Positions 7,912 through 16,663 of a stretch of 64,000 nucleotides of DNA are shown piece after piece. The number at the start of each line of letters is the position of its first letter. The stretch's first letter is position 1. Position numbers and translations under genes: made by a program. The notes beneath the pieces were generated by a model. The model was not told where the DNA came from. It ran no database searches and worked only from the letters and a program-made list of their open reading frames with translations. The stretch lies in assembly GCA_017643645.1 (NCBI GenBank), contig JAEPNB010000006.1, forward strand, positions 1-64,000, written 5' to 3'. The DNA comes from Balneola sp. Its GTDB lineage: Bacteria > Bacteroidota > Rhodothermia > Balneolales > Balneolaceae.

Positions 7912-9498
7912 ATGAAAATTCTTTTTGTTAACCCGGATATGCCTGTAACTTGCTGGACAATGGATAAAGAAGTGGATCTTGCAGGTTATGATGCATTATT
8001 CCCACCACTTGGGTTACTAACTGTTGCTGCACTTCTTCCCGAGGAATGGGATAAAAAATTAGTGGATCTAAACATAGAATCACTTGAGGATCGTGATATT
8101 TTGGAAGCTGATTATGTTTTTATTGGCGGAATGAATGTTCAGGAAGTTTCAATGCGGGAAGTTATCAGTAGGGCAAAAAAACTTAACAAACCCATTGTAG
8201 CCGGGGGACCTCTATTGACCCATGAATATGAACGCTTTCCTGAAATTGATTACCTCGTACTAAATGAAGCTGAAATAACTCTTCCACTATTTCTTGAAGA
8301 CTTAGAAAAAGGAGAACCTAAAAAAATATATACAACTTCCGAGTTTGCAGATGTTCATGAAACTCCATTACCACTCTGGCACTTAGCGAAACTAGACAGA
8401 TATGGTGCAAACTTAATTCAGTATTCCAGAGGTTGTCCGTACATGTGTGATTTCTGTGATGTAACCTCTTTATTTGGAAGAAGACCCCGTACCAAAACTG
8501 CTGAACAAATTATAAGAGAGCTTGATAGCATACCGGACATTGAGTCATTTGGGATAATATTTTTTGCTGATGACAATCTAATCGGTAATAAAAAATTAGT
8601 TAAACAGGAACTCCTTCCGGAATTGAAAACATGGCAGGATAACAGGAAAACGAAAATCATGTTGGCCACTCAATTAACCATCACTCTTGCTGATGATGAT
8701 GAAATGATGACCCAAATGCTTGAAGCTGGATTTGGGATGGTTTTCATTGGCCTGGAAACACCGGATGAAGACACTTTAGCCCTTTGCCGTAAGAAACAGA
8801 ATACTAAAAGAAATCTGATCGATAATGTTAAATACCTTCAAACCAGTGGTTTTGAGGTTATGGCAGGTTTTATTCTTGGGTTTGATAATGATGACGAAGG
8901 TGTGTTCGATCGACAAATAGAATTTATTCAAGAGTCAGGCATTGTTATGTGTATCATCGGATTGCTAAATGCTCCTCCAGGCACCGAATTACACGAAAGA
9001 ATGGAACGTGAAAACCGTTTACTTGATCAAAATTGGTTTTTTGAAGGAGCAACTAACATTGCACCTAAAATGGACAGCAAAGTCCTCATGGATGGTTTTA
9101 ATCGTACAGTAACGTACTTATATAACGGAGAAGGCTTTTATAATCGGGTTATAAAGTTTTTGTCGATGTACGAAAAACCAGCCATCCACAAAAAAACAAA
9201 GCCTACTAACAGTTTTCGTAAATATGTCAGGGCATCAATTTTAATCATCTATAGATTAGGAATTAAAAACTTTGACAGAAAATATTTCTGGAAAGCTTTG
9301 CTCTGGAGTTTAAAGAATAAGCCAAGACACATGCCGGTGGCTGCACATCTGTACGCAAGAGGTTTTCACTTTCGAGAAGTGTACAGCGATAATGCTTACA
9401 AGGGAGAAAAGTTATTAGAAGAAATGAAACTTCGTGAACAGCGTAACCTCTCTATTTCAGATACTGAAATAAACCAAATTCTCAAAGAAGTTTCCTGA
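7912..9498 (+). CDS. B12-binding-domain radical SAM protein (DUF4070-type C-terminus)
   Basis: A 528-residue enzyme. Residues 1-140 form a cobalamin-binding-like Rossmann domain (MKILFVNPDMPVTCW, FIGGMNVQ, IVAGGPL); the classic DxHxxG histidine motif is not visible. The radical SAM motif is C175-x3-C179-x2-C182 in RGCPYMCDFCDV, followed by GRRPRTKT. The C-terminal part resembles the DUF4070 region of class B methylases such as the hopanoid methylase HpnP. The substrate cannot be told. It has a strong AGGAGG ribosome site and its own terminator, and it sits between two copies of the hom 3' end, which suggests it was acquired as a unit. Confidence 0.85.
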   Translation: MKILFVNPDMPVTCWTMDKEVDLAGYDALFPPLGLLTVAALLPEEWDKKLVDLNIESLEDRDILEADYVFIGGMNVQEVSMREVISRAKKLNKPIVAGGPLLTHEYERFPEIDYLVLNEAEITLPLFLEDLEKGEPKKIYTTSEFADVHETPLPLWHLAKLDRYGANLIQYSRGCPYMCDFCDVTSLFGRRPRTKTAEQIIRELDSIPDIESFGIIFFADDNLIGNKKLVKQELLPELKTWQDNRKTKIMLATQLTITLADDDEMMTQMLEAGFGMVFIGLETPDEDTLALCRKKQNTKRNLIDNVKYLQTSGFEVMAGFILGFDNDDEGVFDRQIEFIQESGIVMCIIGLLNAPPGTELHERMERENRLLDQNWFFEGATNIAPKMDSKVLMDGFNRTVTYLYNGEGFYNRVIKFLSMYEKPAIHKKTKPTNSFRKYVRASILIIYRLGIKNFDRKYFWKALLWSLKNKPRHMPVAAHLYARGFHFREVYSDNAYKGEKLLEEMKLREQRNLSISDTEINQILKEVS

Positions 9499-9536
9499 AT
9501 CTACTCTTTCAGAGCTAATTGAGTATCTATAAATAA

Positions 9537-9569
9537 AAAGTCATTCCTCTTTCGAAGAATGGCTTTTTT
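9537..9569 (+). terminator. Terminator of the radical SAM gene
   Basis: AAAGTCATTC (9537-9546) pairs with GAATGGCTTT (9557-9566) with one G-T pair, followed by a T run ending at 9569. The loop sequence CTCTTTCGAA is much like that of the terminator at 10845-10878. Confidence 0.85.
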
Positions 9570-9577
9570 CTTATAAG

Positions 9578-9618
9578 CGAAGTTTTGAGTGATATTATTG
9601 AAATTGCCAAAATCGGAT
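9578..9618 (+). pseudogene. Remnant of a homoserine dehydrogenase 3' end
   Basis: This fragment reads EVLSDIIEIAKIG followed by TAA, aligned to the C-terminus GVLSDIIEIGRNI of hom at 7752-7791. The first 21 nt are identical and the rest has diverged, so it is better explained as the tail of another hom allele than as a recent exact duplication. Similarity starts abruptly near 9578, just after the terminator of the radical SAM gene. Confidence 0.7.
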
Positions 9619-9682
9619 AAGCTAGTACTTTCAATATGCCTGAAATCTATTATTTTGATGGCAACGAAAATAAACTCCCCGA

Positions 9683-10810
9683 ATGAAAAAAATATATCTG
9701 CTCAGCTTCCTGCTTTTGCTATCTGCCAACCTTCTATCACAGGAAAATAAGAATGCCCGTGAGTATGGAATTAAGATCGGGATTCTTACTCCCGGTTTAA
9801 ATAATGCTATAACAGATGTAGAAGGTGTTTTGGTGGGACACACTACTCTGATTGAAGGCGAAGCAACACGGACAGGAGTAACAATGATTTTACCTCATTC
9901 CGGCAACTTATTCACGGACCGGGTTCCGGCAGCTGTATTTGTCGGAAACGGATTTGGTAAAGCAGTTGGTTTTACTCAGATAGAGGAACTTGGAGAAATA
10001 GAAACACCAATCGGATTAACAAATACGCTAAGTATTCATACGGTTGCGAATGCTATTACTGACTATGTACTTGAACAAAATCAAAATGTATACTCTGTAA
10101 ATCCCGTTGTTGGTGAAACGAATGACGCTTACCTGAATGATATTCGATCTCGTGCTGTAAATTTTGAGCATGTTCATCAAGCTATTCGAAATGCTAGATC
10201 AGGAGAAGTGGAACAGGGCAATGTTGGCGCCGGTACAGGAACAAGAGCTTTGGGCTATAAAGGTGGGATGGGAACTTCTTCCAGAAAATTACCCGAACGA
10301 TTTGGTGGTTACACTGTTGGGGTCTTGGTTCAATCAAATTTTGGCGGTGTACTTACTATTGATGGAGCTCCAGTGGGAGAGGAATTAAAAAACCATTATT
10401 TATCCAACATTGTGCCTTATGATGTAGATGGTTCCGTCATGATCATTGTAGCAACTGATGCCCCAATTACTTCCCGGAATCTCAAACGATTAGCAAAAAG
10501 AGCTTTTCTCGGAATATCAAGAATTGGTGGGTTTGCAAGTAATGGAAGCGGCGATTACGTGATAGCATTCTCGACACATCCTGAAGTCCGCAACAAATTG
10601 GATCATCCTACGCCTGTAAAATCAATTTCTGAACTGGATAATAATGCTACCTCTCCTCTTTTTCTAGCCGCAGTTGAAGCTACAGAAGAAGCAATTTTAA
10701 ACTCATTGTTCCATGCTGAAACGATGAAAGGAGGTCATGGAACTCAGGAAGCTTTACCGGTCGAAAAAGTTTTGGAGATACTTCGGAAGTATAATCTTCT
10801 GGAAAAGTAG
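9683..10810 (+). CDS. P1 family (S58, DmpA-like) peptidase, exported
   Basis: A 375-residue protein with a signal peptide (MKKIYLLSFLLLLSANLLSQ). It belongs to the P1/DmpA family of self-processing aminopeptidases: GVLVGHTTL near residue 47, the TRTGVT motif, GNVGAGTGT, and QSNFGG near 218-223, whose Ser would be the N-terminal nucleophile after autocleavage. Family members release N-terminal residues from peptides, some of them D-amino acids or beta-peptides. The signal peptide suggests a periplasmic location. It stands alone, convergent with the Spy-like gene. Confidence 0.88.
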   Translation: MKKIYLLSFLLLLSANLLSQENKNAREYGIKIGILTPGLNNAITDVEGVLVGHTTLIEGEATRTGVTMILPHSGNLFTDRVPAAVFVGNGFGKAVGFTQIEELGEIETPIGLTNTLSIHTVANAITDYVLEQNQNVYSVNPVVGETNDAYLNDIRSRAVNFEHVHQAIRNARSGEVEQGNVGAGTGTRALGYKGGMGTSSRKLPERFGGYTVGVLVQSNFGGVLTIDGAPVGEELKNHYLSNIVPYDVDGSVMIIVATDAPITSRNLKRLAKRAFLGISRIGGFASNGSGDYVIAFSTHPEVRNKLDHPTPVKSISELDNNATSPLFLAAVEATEEAILNSLFHAETMKGGHGTQEALPVEKVLEILRKYNLLEK

Positions 10811-10844
10811 ATGTTCGGTTAACTTAAAACCGAAATTTAACTGC

Positions 10845-10878
10845 ATAAAAAAACCATTCTTCTTTCGAAGAATGGTTT
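10845..10878 (-). terminator. Terminator of the Spy-like gene
   Basis: AAACCATTCTTC (10851-10862) and GAAGAATGGTTT (10867-10878) form a perfect 12-bp stem with a TTTC loop. On the minus strand it is followed by a run of T (A at 10847-10853 on the plus strand), so it ends transcription from 10913-11407. It lacks a T run on the plus strand. Confidence 0.85.
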
Positions 10879-10912
10879 CTCTCTCTTACCAGCTGCCATT
10901 AATACTGTCAAA

Positions 10913-11407
10913 CTAATGACGCTTTCTTACCAAAGCCTGTCGTCTCATTTTCTGTGCTCTGTCCGGCATCGTATCGAACTTAATTTTTTGCTCGTCATTC
11001 AGCAATGCTCTGATCTCACCTTTCTTTGCAATGTGAATTTTTTTGATACTCGCTTGAAGTGCGCTCATCTCATCAACTACTTTATTGAGTGCAGCAACAT
11101 CGTAAGTGTCTCCGGATGAAAGAGTTCGTAATCTTGCTCTTTTTTCTCTCAATTGATTTTCTAAGGGAAGACTTTCTTGCTTTCCTTCCAGCATAATGCC
11201 TTTTATTTTCTCTTTTTGATCTTCGCTCAGATCTAATTTTGCCAACATAGTTTGCGGACCTCTTCGCATTTGTCCTTGTAGTCCGTCTCTTTTTTCGACG
11301 CGCTCTTTTATTACTTTGCGTCTCTCTTGCTGATCACTTCTTTGTGCCTGAACAGTTACTGTTCCAATTAGCAGTAAAAGAAATGTGGATGTTATAATTT
11401 GTCTCAT
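10913..11407 (-). CDS. Spy/CpxP-like periplasmic protein (LTxxQ type)
   Basis: A 164-residue protein with a signal peptide (MRQIITSTFLLLLIGTVTVQ), then a highly charged helical body. Two LTxxQ-like repeats are visible: LDLSEDQKEKIK near residue 58 and LLNDEQKIKFD near 138, the mark of Spy/CpxP-type periplasmic chaperone-like or metal-stress proteins. An AGGAG site lies just before the ATG. No two-component system is adjacent, so the inducing signal is unknown. Confidence 0.85.
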   Translation of the reverse strand: MRQIITSTFLLLLIGTVTVQAQRSDQQERRKVIKERVEKRDGLQGQMRRGPQTMLAKLDLSEDQKEKIKGIMLEGKQESLPLENQLREKRARLRTLSSGDTYDVAALNKVVDEMSALQASIKKIHIAKKGEIRALLNDEQKIKFDTMPDRAQKMRRQALVRKRH

Positions 11408-11493
11408 GACTGTCTCCTGATTTGATATTTATTTATTTTTGTACCTTGTACACTCCATTAGAAGAAAACCCCTAATAAAACTTGCGCTCATCT

Positions 11494-12057
11494 ATGAAAT
11501 TTTTTCTAAGTCTGCTACTTTTATTCCTATTCAGTCAAAACCAAATTGCACAAAATTGGCTGATCACCCAGGAGGTTTGGGGAGGTACTGATTCCACTGA
11601 TACAAGTCTGGAACACGACATTTCTTATATCACCATTCACCACGGTGGGGAGATGTTTCCTGATGATAAAAACACAGTTACTTATCTGCAGAATTTACAA
11701 AAATGGAGCCGATCTGACCGGAAATGGAATGACATTCCCTACCACTATGTAATTGCACGAGACGGTAAAATATATGAAGGCAGACCACTGAATTATCGCG
11801 GTGATACCAATACTACATACGACCCAACCGGACATGCGCTTGTTGTGTTACTCGGGAATTTTGAAGAGCAGGAAGTGAAAGCCGAACAAATTGAATCTCT
11901 TAAAACCGTGACTGCATATTTAGCAAAGCAGGAATCAGTTCCTGCCGAAAAGATACAAACTCATAAAGATTATGCGGAAACACTTTGTCCCGGTAAAAAG
12001 CTAACGGGTTATTTAAATACCCGTGACTGGAATTCCTTTTTAAACGGGCTGGATTAA
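11494..12057 (+). CDS. Exported N-acetylmuramoyl-L-alanine amidase (PGRP fold)
   Basis: A 187-residue protein. The signal peptide begins at MKFFLSLLLLFLFSQ, which supports ATG 11494 over an in-frame TTG at 11482. The amidase_2/PGRP domain covers about residues 35-180. Zinc ligands are the His of YITIHHGG, the His of QTHKDY and the Cys of LCPGK; IPYHYVIARDGKIYEGRP is the conserved substrate-groove motif. It should cleave the bond between MurNAc and the stem peptide in the periplasm. A role in turnover or recycling is likely. Confidence 0.92.
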   Translation: MKFFLSLLLLFLFSQNQIAQNWLITQEVWGGTDSTDTSLEHDISYITIHHGGEMFPDDKNTVTYLQNLQKWSRSDRKWNDIPYHYVIARDGKIYEGRPLNYRGDTNTTYDPTGHALVVLLGNFEEQEVKAEQIESLKTVTAYLAKQESVPAEKIQTHKDYAETLCPGKKLTGYLNTRDWNSFLNGLD

Positions 12058-12175
12058 AGAAGTATCAAGTAAACTCATTTTCAAGCTTTACACTTTTTGA
12101 TTATAATTCAATCAGCTGAAGTTGTTCTGTAATGTGGAATAGGAACCTTTAAATAAGGAAATCCATTGTACCAGT

Positions 12176-13513
12176 ATGAGTTATGTGGTAAAAATATCAA
12201 CTCTTGTGGCAATCTGTATTTCATTTGTTGCAGATCCTGATATTCTTTTAGCTCAAAATGACAGTCTGAAATCTACGCCTTCCATCACTGTTATTACCAT
12301 TAAGGGAGCCATTGGTCCAACAACTACAAATTATATACGTCGTGGCTTAGAAGAAGCCGTTGAATCGAATGATGAGGCTCTCATTATTGAATTGGATACT
12401 CCCGGCGGATTGCTTTCATCCACACAAGATATTGTTCAGGATATGCTTGCTTCTGAAATGCCCATTATTGTTTACGTAACTCCTTCGGGAGGAAATGCAG
12501 GAAGCGCGGGAACATTTATCACTCTTGCAGCACATATTGCTGCTATGGCTCCCACAACCACTATTGGTGCTGCATCTCCGGTAACTATGGGAGGCGGACA
12601 ACAGGATTCCGTCATGAAAAAGAAGATCTTTAATTACTCTGAAAGCTTTATTGAAAACATCGCAGAAAAAAGAGGGCGAAATGCCGAATGGGCGAGATCT
12701 GCAGTCAGAGATGGGGAAGCAATCACCGAAACAGAAGCACTGGAGTTAAATGTAATTGATCTTATCGCTGAAAATCTGGATTCCCTGCTTTTAAAAGCAG
12801 ATGGAACCGATATCGAAGGCAAGACTCTTCAAACCAAAAATGCCACCATCAATAAATTGGAAGAAAGTCTTGCAGAAGTTTTTTTCAGTTTCATTATGAG
12901 ACCGGAAGTGATGTTGATTCTGACCATGATCGCCATCTACGGAATTGTAGGGGAAGTCACCAATCCCGGAGCTATTGTGCCCGGAGTTGCCGGTGTTATC
13001 GCTCTGATTTTGGTTTTATACGGATCGGCGGCTATGCCAATCAATGTGGCCGGCTTTATTTTAATTGGTTTGGCAATTGCCTTGTTTGTGATCGAAGCGT
13101 TCACCCCAACTTTTGGAATTTTACTCACCGGAGGCGCCGTTTCTTTCTTTTTGGGAGCGTTGTTGCTTTTTCAGGACTTCCCCAAAGAAATGCAACTGGA
13201 CTGGTACTGGCTGGTTCCAGCAACCATTTTGATGGTTATTTTCTTCGGATGGATCGCCACTTCAGGAATTAAAGCACAGTTTACGGAAAACAGAACCGGT
13301 CTGGAATCACTGATCGGCAAAAATGCTCAGGTTACGGACACCGTTTCCGCAACAGGTGGAAAAGTTTTTATTGCCGGAGAATACTGGAACGCCGTTTCAA
13401 CAGGAGAAGAAATTAAAGAACACGAATGGTGCGAAATAATCAGCTTTAAAGGATTAACTGTTACCGTTCGCTCACATCAATCAGAAAAGGAGAACGATCA
13501 TGGACACCTCTGA
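12176..13513 (+). CDS. NfeD-family membrane serine protease
   Basis: A 445-residue membrane protein. After a signal peptide, residues 35-215 form a ClpP-like protease domain: LDTPGG, then the nucleophile Ser in GGNAGSAGTF. Four to five membrane segments follow near 240-370, and the last 70 residues are the OB-fold NfeD domain (GKNAQVTDTVSATGGKVFIAGEYWNA). The gene overlaps the slipin gene by 14 nt. NfeD proteases are known to cleave the C-terminus of their partner stomatin/slipin; the pairing here fits that. Confidence 0.92.
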   Translation: MSYVVKISTLVAICISFVADPDILLAQNDSLKSTPSITVITIKGAIGPTTTNYIRRGLEEAVESNDEALIIELDTPGGLLSSTQDIVQDMLASEMPIIVYVTPSGGNAGSAGTFITLAAHIAAMAPTTTIGAASPVTMGGGQQDSVMKKKIFNYSESFIENIAEKRGRNAEWARSAVRDGEAITETEALELNVIDLIAENLDSLLLKADGTDIEGKTLQTKNATINKLEESLAEVFFSFIMRPEVMLILTMIAIYGIVGEVTNPGAIVPGVAGVIALILVLYGSAAMPINVAGFILIGLAIALFVIEAFTPTFGILLTGGAVSFFLGALLLFQDFPKEMQLDWYWLVPATILMVIFFGWIATSGIKAQFTENRTGLESLIGKNAQVTDTVSATGGKVFIAGEYWNAVSTGEEIKEHEWCEIISFKGLTVTVRSHQSEKENDHGHL

Positions 13514-14288
13514 AATTTTTTCGGGTTACCTGATTTGGGTAATTACCGTCGTAGTATTTTTAATAATGCTTGCCCCGCAAATATTTAAGATCCTGCGTGA
13601 ATACGAACGCGCCGTTGTTTTTCGACTTGGTAAATTCCAAAGTGTAAAGGGCCCCGGATTGATCGTTTTAATTCCATTTATTGATCGTATTGAAAAAGTG
13701 GATTTACGTGTACTCACCATCAACGTGGACAAACAGGAAGTCATCACCAAAGATAATGTAACCGTAAATGTGGATGCGATCACTTTCTTTCGGGTAGTTG
13801 ATGCCGAAGCTGCTGTAATTCAGGTGGAGCAATATATTCATGCTACTTCTATGCTAGCTCAAACTACGTTACGAAGTATTGTTGGTCAGGTAGAGCTGGA
13901 TGAATTACTCGCAAATCGCGAAAAAGTGAATAAGAACATTCAGGAAATAATTGACCGTCAGACCGACCCATGGGGAATAAAAGTAGTTTCTGTGGAAGTT
14001 CGTGATGTGGTTCTCCCTGAAAACATGAAACGTGCCATGGCACGACAGGCAGAAACAGAACGTGATCGTCGTGCGAAGGTTATTAATGCTGAAGGTGAAT
14101 TCCAGGCTGCCGAACGATTGGTGGATGCCGCTAAAATGATCGAAACTGCTCCGGCAGCTTTACAGCTTCGTTTCCTTCAAACCATGAATGAGATCAGTGA
14201 AGAAAATGCAACCTTTGCTTTCTTACCCCTTCCGATGGATTTTCTGGAAGCTTTTAAATCAATGAAAGATCGAGGGAAAGAAAAATAG
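13500..14288 (+). CDS. Slipin (stomatin/SPFH-family) membrane protein
   Basis: A 262-residue protein with one N-terminal membrane segment (YLIWVITVVVFLIMLAP), then an SPFH/band 7 domain from about residue 28 (EYERAVVFRLGKF, GPGLIVLIPFID). A charged helical stretch (RQAETERDRRAKVINAEGEF) and a hydrophobic tail follow. Slipins oligomerise in membrane microdomains. It overlaps the NfeD-type protease gene upstream, its probable processing partner. No tight operon link continues downstream. Confidence 0.93.
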   Translation: MDTSEIFSGYLIWVITVVVFLIMLAPQIFKILREYERAVVFRLGKFQSVKGPGLIVLIPFIDRIEKVDLRVLTINVDKQEVITKDNVTVNVDAITFFRVVDAEAAVIQVEQYIHATSMLAQTTLRSIVGQVELDELLANREKVNKNIQEIIDRQTDPWGIKVVSVEVRDVVLPENMKRAMARQAETERDRRAKVINAEGEFQAAERLVDAAKMIETAPAALQLRFLQTMNEISEENATFAFLPLPMDFLEAFKSMKDRGKEK

Positions 14289-14388
14289 GTGAAATTTATA
14301 GGAATCGGTCGGAAGGTTGAAATCCGGATGACCGGTACTCCCTTGATCCCAAAACAAAAAACCGGATATGAATTGGATTTAAACTTCT

Positions 14389-15084
14389 CTACCTGTTATA
14401 TGCTTTTATAGCTTTTCTTGTGAGTTCCCTTTTTTGAAAATATGGAATCCAGGTACTTCCTGAAACTACCATAACCCCAACAAAAGCCCCGGCAGGCATA
14501 CTTACTTCTTCACTATCTGACTGAGAAGCCAACGAAGTTGCTGCAATTGCTACGCCTGCTATCACTCCTAAAACCTGAACTACAGTCATTCCATCTCTTT
14601 TCTTCAGATATTCCATACTCTCCGGATTATCAAATAAAGCTCTTTTCAAATTTCGGGCATTGGCCTTTTGTAACTCACCACCATCTTTTGAAAAATACTC
14701 TACCTGGCTGGACTGCATTCCACCGCCAACAAACGTAGATGTACCATGCGGACCAGGAACAAAAGACCCTCCTCCTCCATAAGATTGAGTTCTCGTAAAA
14801 AGATCTATATTTCCCTTCTCCAACCGTTTTGCGAAACTATCCCCATAACCGCTGTACATTCTTCGAAAATAACCATCCGTTGTTTGGTAAGCGTGCACTT
14901 TAGACAGTGGGATTTCAGTTGTATCGTTTACAATTATTTTGGAGGATCTAAATAGTTTAGTACTCAATTCCACCTTTCCTCTGATAATTGTGCTGTCTTT
15001 GAGTTCCACAAAGTTTCTGTATTGAGCTGAAACCGAAATTGTGAATAAAAAAAGAACCGCGAAACAATTGTAAACCTTTCTCAT
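14389..15084 (-). CDS. Exported protein of unknown function
   Basis: A 231-residue protein with a signal peptide (MRKVYNCFAVLFLFTISVSAQ). ATG 15084 is preferred to a TTG two codons upstream. The N-terminal part (FVELKDSTIIRGKVELS, then IIVNDTTEIPLSKVHAYQT) looks like a short beta-domain also seen in other Bacteroidota exported proteins. Residues 107-125 are Gly-rich (SYGGGGSFVPGP), and one hydrophobic segment lies near 170-188 (VVQVLGVIAGVAIAATSLA). I do not recognise the family. The protein may be periplasmic or anchored in the inner membrane. Confidence 0.75.
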   Translation of the reverse strand: MRKVYNCFAVLFLFTISVSAQYRNFVELKDSTIIRGKVELSTKLFRSSKIIVNDTTEIPLSKVHAYQTTDGYFRRMYSGYGDSFAKRLEKGNIDLFTRTQSYGGGGSFVPGPHGTSTFVGGGMQSSQVEYFSKDGGELQKANARNLKRALFDNPESMEYLKKRDGMTVVQVLGVIAGVAIAATSLASQSDSEEVSMPAGAFVGVMVVSGSTWIPYFQKRELTRKAIKAYNR

Positions 15085-15210
15085 AACCAAGCTTTTTTAA
15101 AATTTGAAGAATATATAAAAGCCTAGTCTTTAATTCCTATTAATTTTGAAGTTAGAAAATTTTGATCCGAATGAGAAGCTTTGAACCGTCTTACCGATCC
15201 TCCCTTCTTC

Positions 15211-15250
15211 AAAAAAAAAGCCACATCAATCTAAGATCAATGTGGCTTTT
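15211..15250 (-). terminator. Terminator downstream of the tRNA gene
   Basis: AAAAGCCACAT (15216-15226) and ATGTGGCTTTT (15240-15250) form an 11-bp stem. On the minus strand it ends in nine or more T (A at 15211-15219 on the plus strand), about 33 nt past the tRNA 3' end. Confidence 0.85.
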
Positions 15251-15282
15251 GTAGTTTGTTGCTTGTTATTTAAAACAAACTG

Positions 15283-15356
15283 TGGGCCCGGAGGGACTTG
15301 AACCCCCGACCAATCGATTATGAGTCGACTGCTCTAACCAGCTGAGCTACGGGCCC
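15283..15356 (-). tRNA. tRNA with CAT anticodon (Met or Ile2)
   Basis: A complete cloverleaf read on the minus strand: acceptor GGGCCCG/CGGGCCC (15350-15356 with 15284-15290), D-arm GCTCAGCTGGTTAGAGC, anticodon loop CTCATAA with anticodon CAT, T-arm GGGGGTTCAAGTCCCTC, discriminator A. CCA is not encoded. It is not an initiator tRNA, since the first acceptor pair is G-C matched. It may be elongator tRNA-Met or the lysidine-modified tRNA-Ile2; the sequence alone does not settle this for me. Confidence 0.95.
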
Positions 15357-15472
15357 TGAATAAGGGCGTCAAAGTTACAAGGTTTAGAACCTATTTGAAA
15401 GCTCTTTTTTTGGATCGTTGATTAAATCATTCTTTTGGTTTCGACTAATCAGTTAACAGCGACTGATATATT

Positions 15473-15709
15473 TTAATGGCAATGCTGATGTGCCTGAGAC
15501 CAGGTTTTACCTGCGGGGCAATCTATAGCTCCATCATCTTTTGAAATTGCAGCACCTAACAACCAAAGCCCCAAAAGAATTACAACGATCAGAATGCCTA
15601 TCCCCACGTTCGCTTTCATTGAAGATTTATCCTTCTTCAAGCAGCAATTTTTATATTTATTTCCGCTCCCACAATGGCAGGCGTCATTTCTCCCTATTGA
15701 GCTAGACAT
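15473..15709 (-). CDS. Small membrane protein with SEC-C zinc motif
   Basis: A 78-residue protein. Residues 5-24 are a SEC-C motif (RNDACHCGSGNKYKNCC), which binds zinc, as at the end of SecA. One membrane segment follows at about 34-54 (VGIGILIVVILLGLWLLGAA) and then a short tail with DCPAGKTWSQAHQHCH. The zinc motif would face the cytoplasm if the N-terminus is inside. The role is unknown; the motif alone does not prove a SecA or ribosome link. Confidence 0.82.
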   Translation of the reverse strand: MSSSIGRNDACHCGSGNKYKNCCLKKDKSSMKANVGIGILIVVILLGLWLLGAAISKDDGAIDCPAGKTWSQAHQHCH

Positions 15710-15892
15710 AGTTTATCAGTTAATTTTAAAGTGAGCTTTTAACTTTAATATACTAAACCTTAATACTCAAGGGGATATAGACTTTTAAAACTTCCTGAGT
15801 TCTCTTAAAATTTATGTGATTTTTCTTCTCACAAGAATGAATGTTTCCGGCTCATTTAATTGTTTAGTTAGTGAACTTTAAATAATTATAAG

Positions 15893-16648
15893 ATGAGAAC
15901 TTTAGTTATACTCCTTTTTTCCTTGATCCTGATCAGTGCTGTTTCAGCACAAACGAATGACCGTGCAACCGAGATCTTTGAAGAGGTTGACGCCCGTCGC
16001 AGTAAGATTACTTACGAAACAACCGACATGAACATGGTGATATACAACAGCAATGGAAATACCAGAAACAGATCCATCAGTTCTTATTCGTTTAATGAAG
16101 CTGACCAGGAGAAAAGCCTGCTCGTATTTGAGGAACCCGCCAATGTTCGGGGAACCGGTTTTCTTACATTAAGTAACGGAAACAATGAAGTCCAGAAACT
16201 ATATCTACCGGCATTAGGTCGGATTCAAACGATCACTGCATCCCAAAAAGCGGATCGATTCATGGGAAGTGATTTTACTTACGAAGATCTGGGCGACCAA
16301 AACCCTGATGACTATGACTTTGAGTTGATCGAAGAAAAAAACAAAACCGCAGTGCTCAGAGCTGTAAAAAAAGAAAATTCTCAGTATGCCTACATCAAAT
16401 TCTACATCAATACTGAACGCTATTCTTTAGAGAAAGCTGAGTATTTCGATGAAGATGACGAGATGATCAAACGACTGGAAGCCGAAAACTTCACCAATGT
16501 GGATGCAAACATCTGGCGAGCTAATAAAATGACCATGTACGATCTGAAAGCTGAACGTAAAACAGAACTCATCTGGAGTAATCGCATTATCAATGAATCA
16601 ATACCGGAATGGCGGTTCACTGAACGTGGATTAAAAAGAGGAAATTAG
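15893..16648 (+). CDS. LolA-like outer-membrane lipoprotein-sorting protein
   Basis: A 251-residue protein with a signal peptide (MRTLVILLFSLILISAVSAQ). It matches the LolA_like family: RGTGFLTLSNG near residue 88, KLYLPALGRIQTI near 106 and the strongly conserved RFMGSDFTYEDL near 124. Such proteins bind lipids or lipoproteins in the periplasm and often accompany MMPL/RND exporters, but none is adjacent here. It is a single gene, convergent with the USP gene. Confidence 0.87.
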   Translation: MRTLVILLFSLILISAVSAQTNDRATEIFEEVDARRSKITYETTDMNMVIYNSNGNTRNRSISSYSFNEADQEKSLLVFEEPANVRGTGFLTLSNGNNEVQKLYLPALGRIQTITASQKADRFMGSDFTYEDLGDQNPDDYDFELIEEKNKTAVLRAVKKENSQYAYIKFYINTERYSLEKAEYFDEDDEMIKRLEAENFTNVDANIWRANKMTMYDLKAERKTELIWSNRIINESIPEWRFTERGLKRGN

Positions 16649-16663
16649 TTTTAAGTATAAATC

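Noticed and set aside
14289-14388. CCGGAT and ACCGGT repeats after the slipin gene as a terminator
   Set aside because: The complementary parts are short, and no T run follows on either strand.
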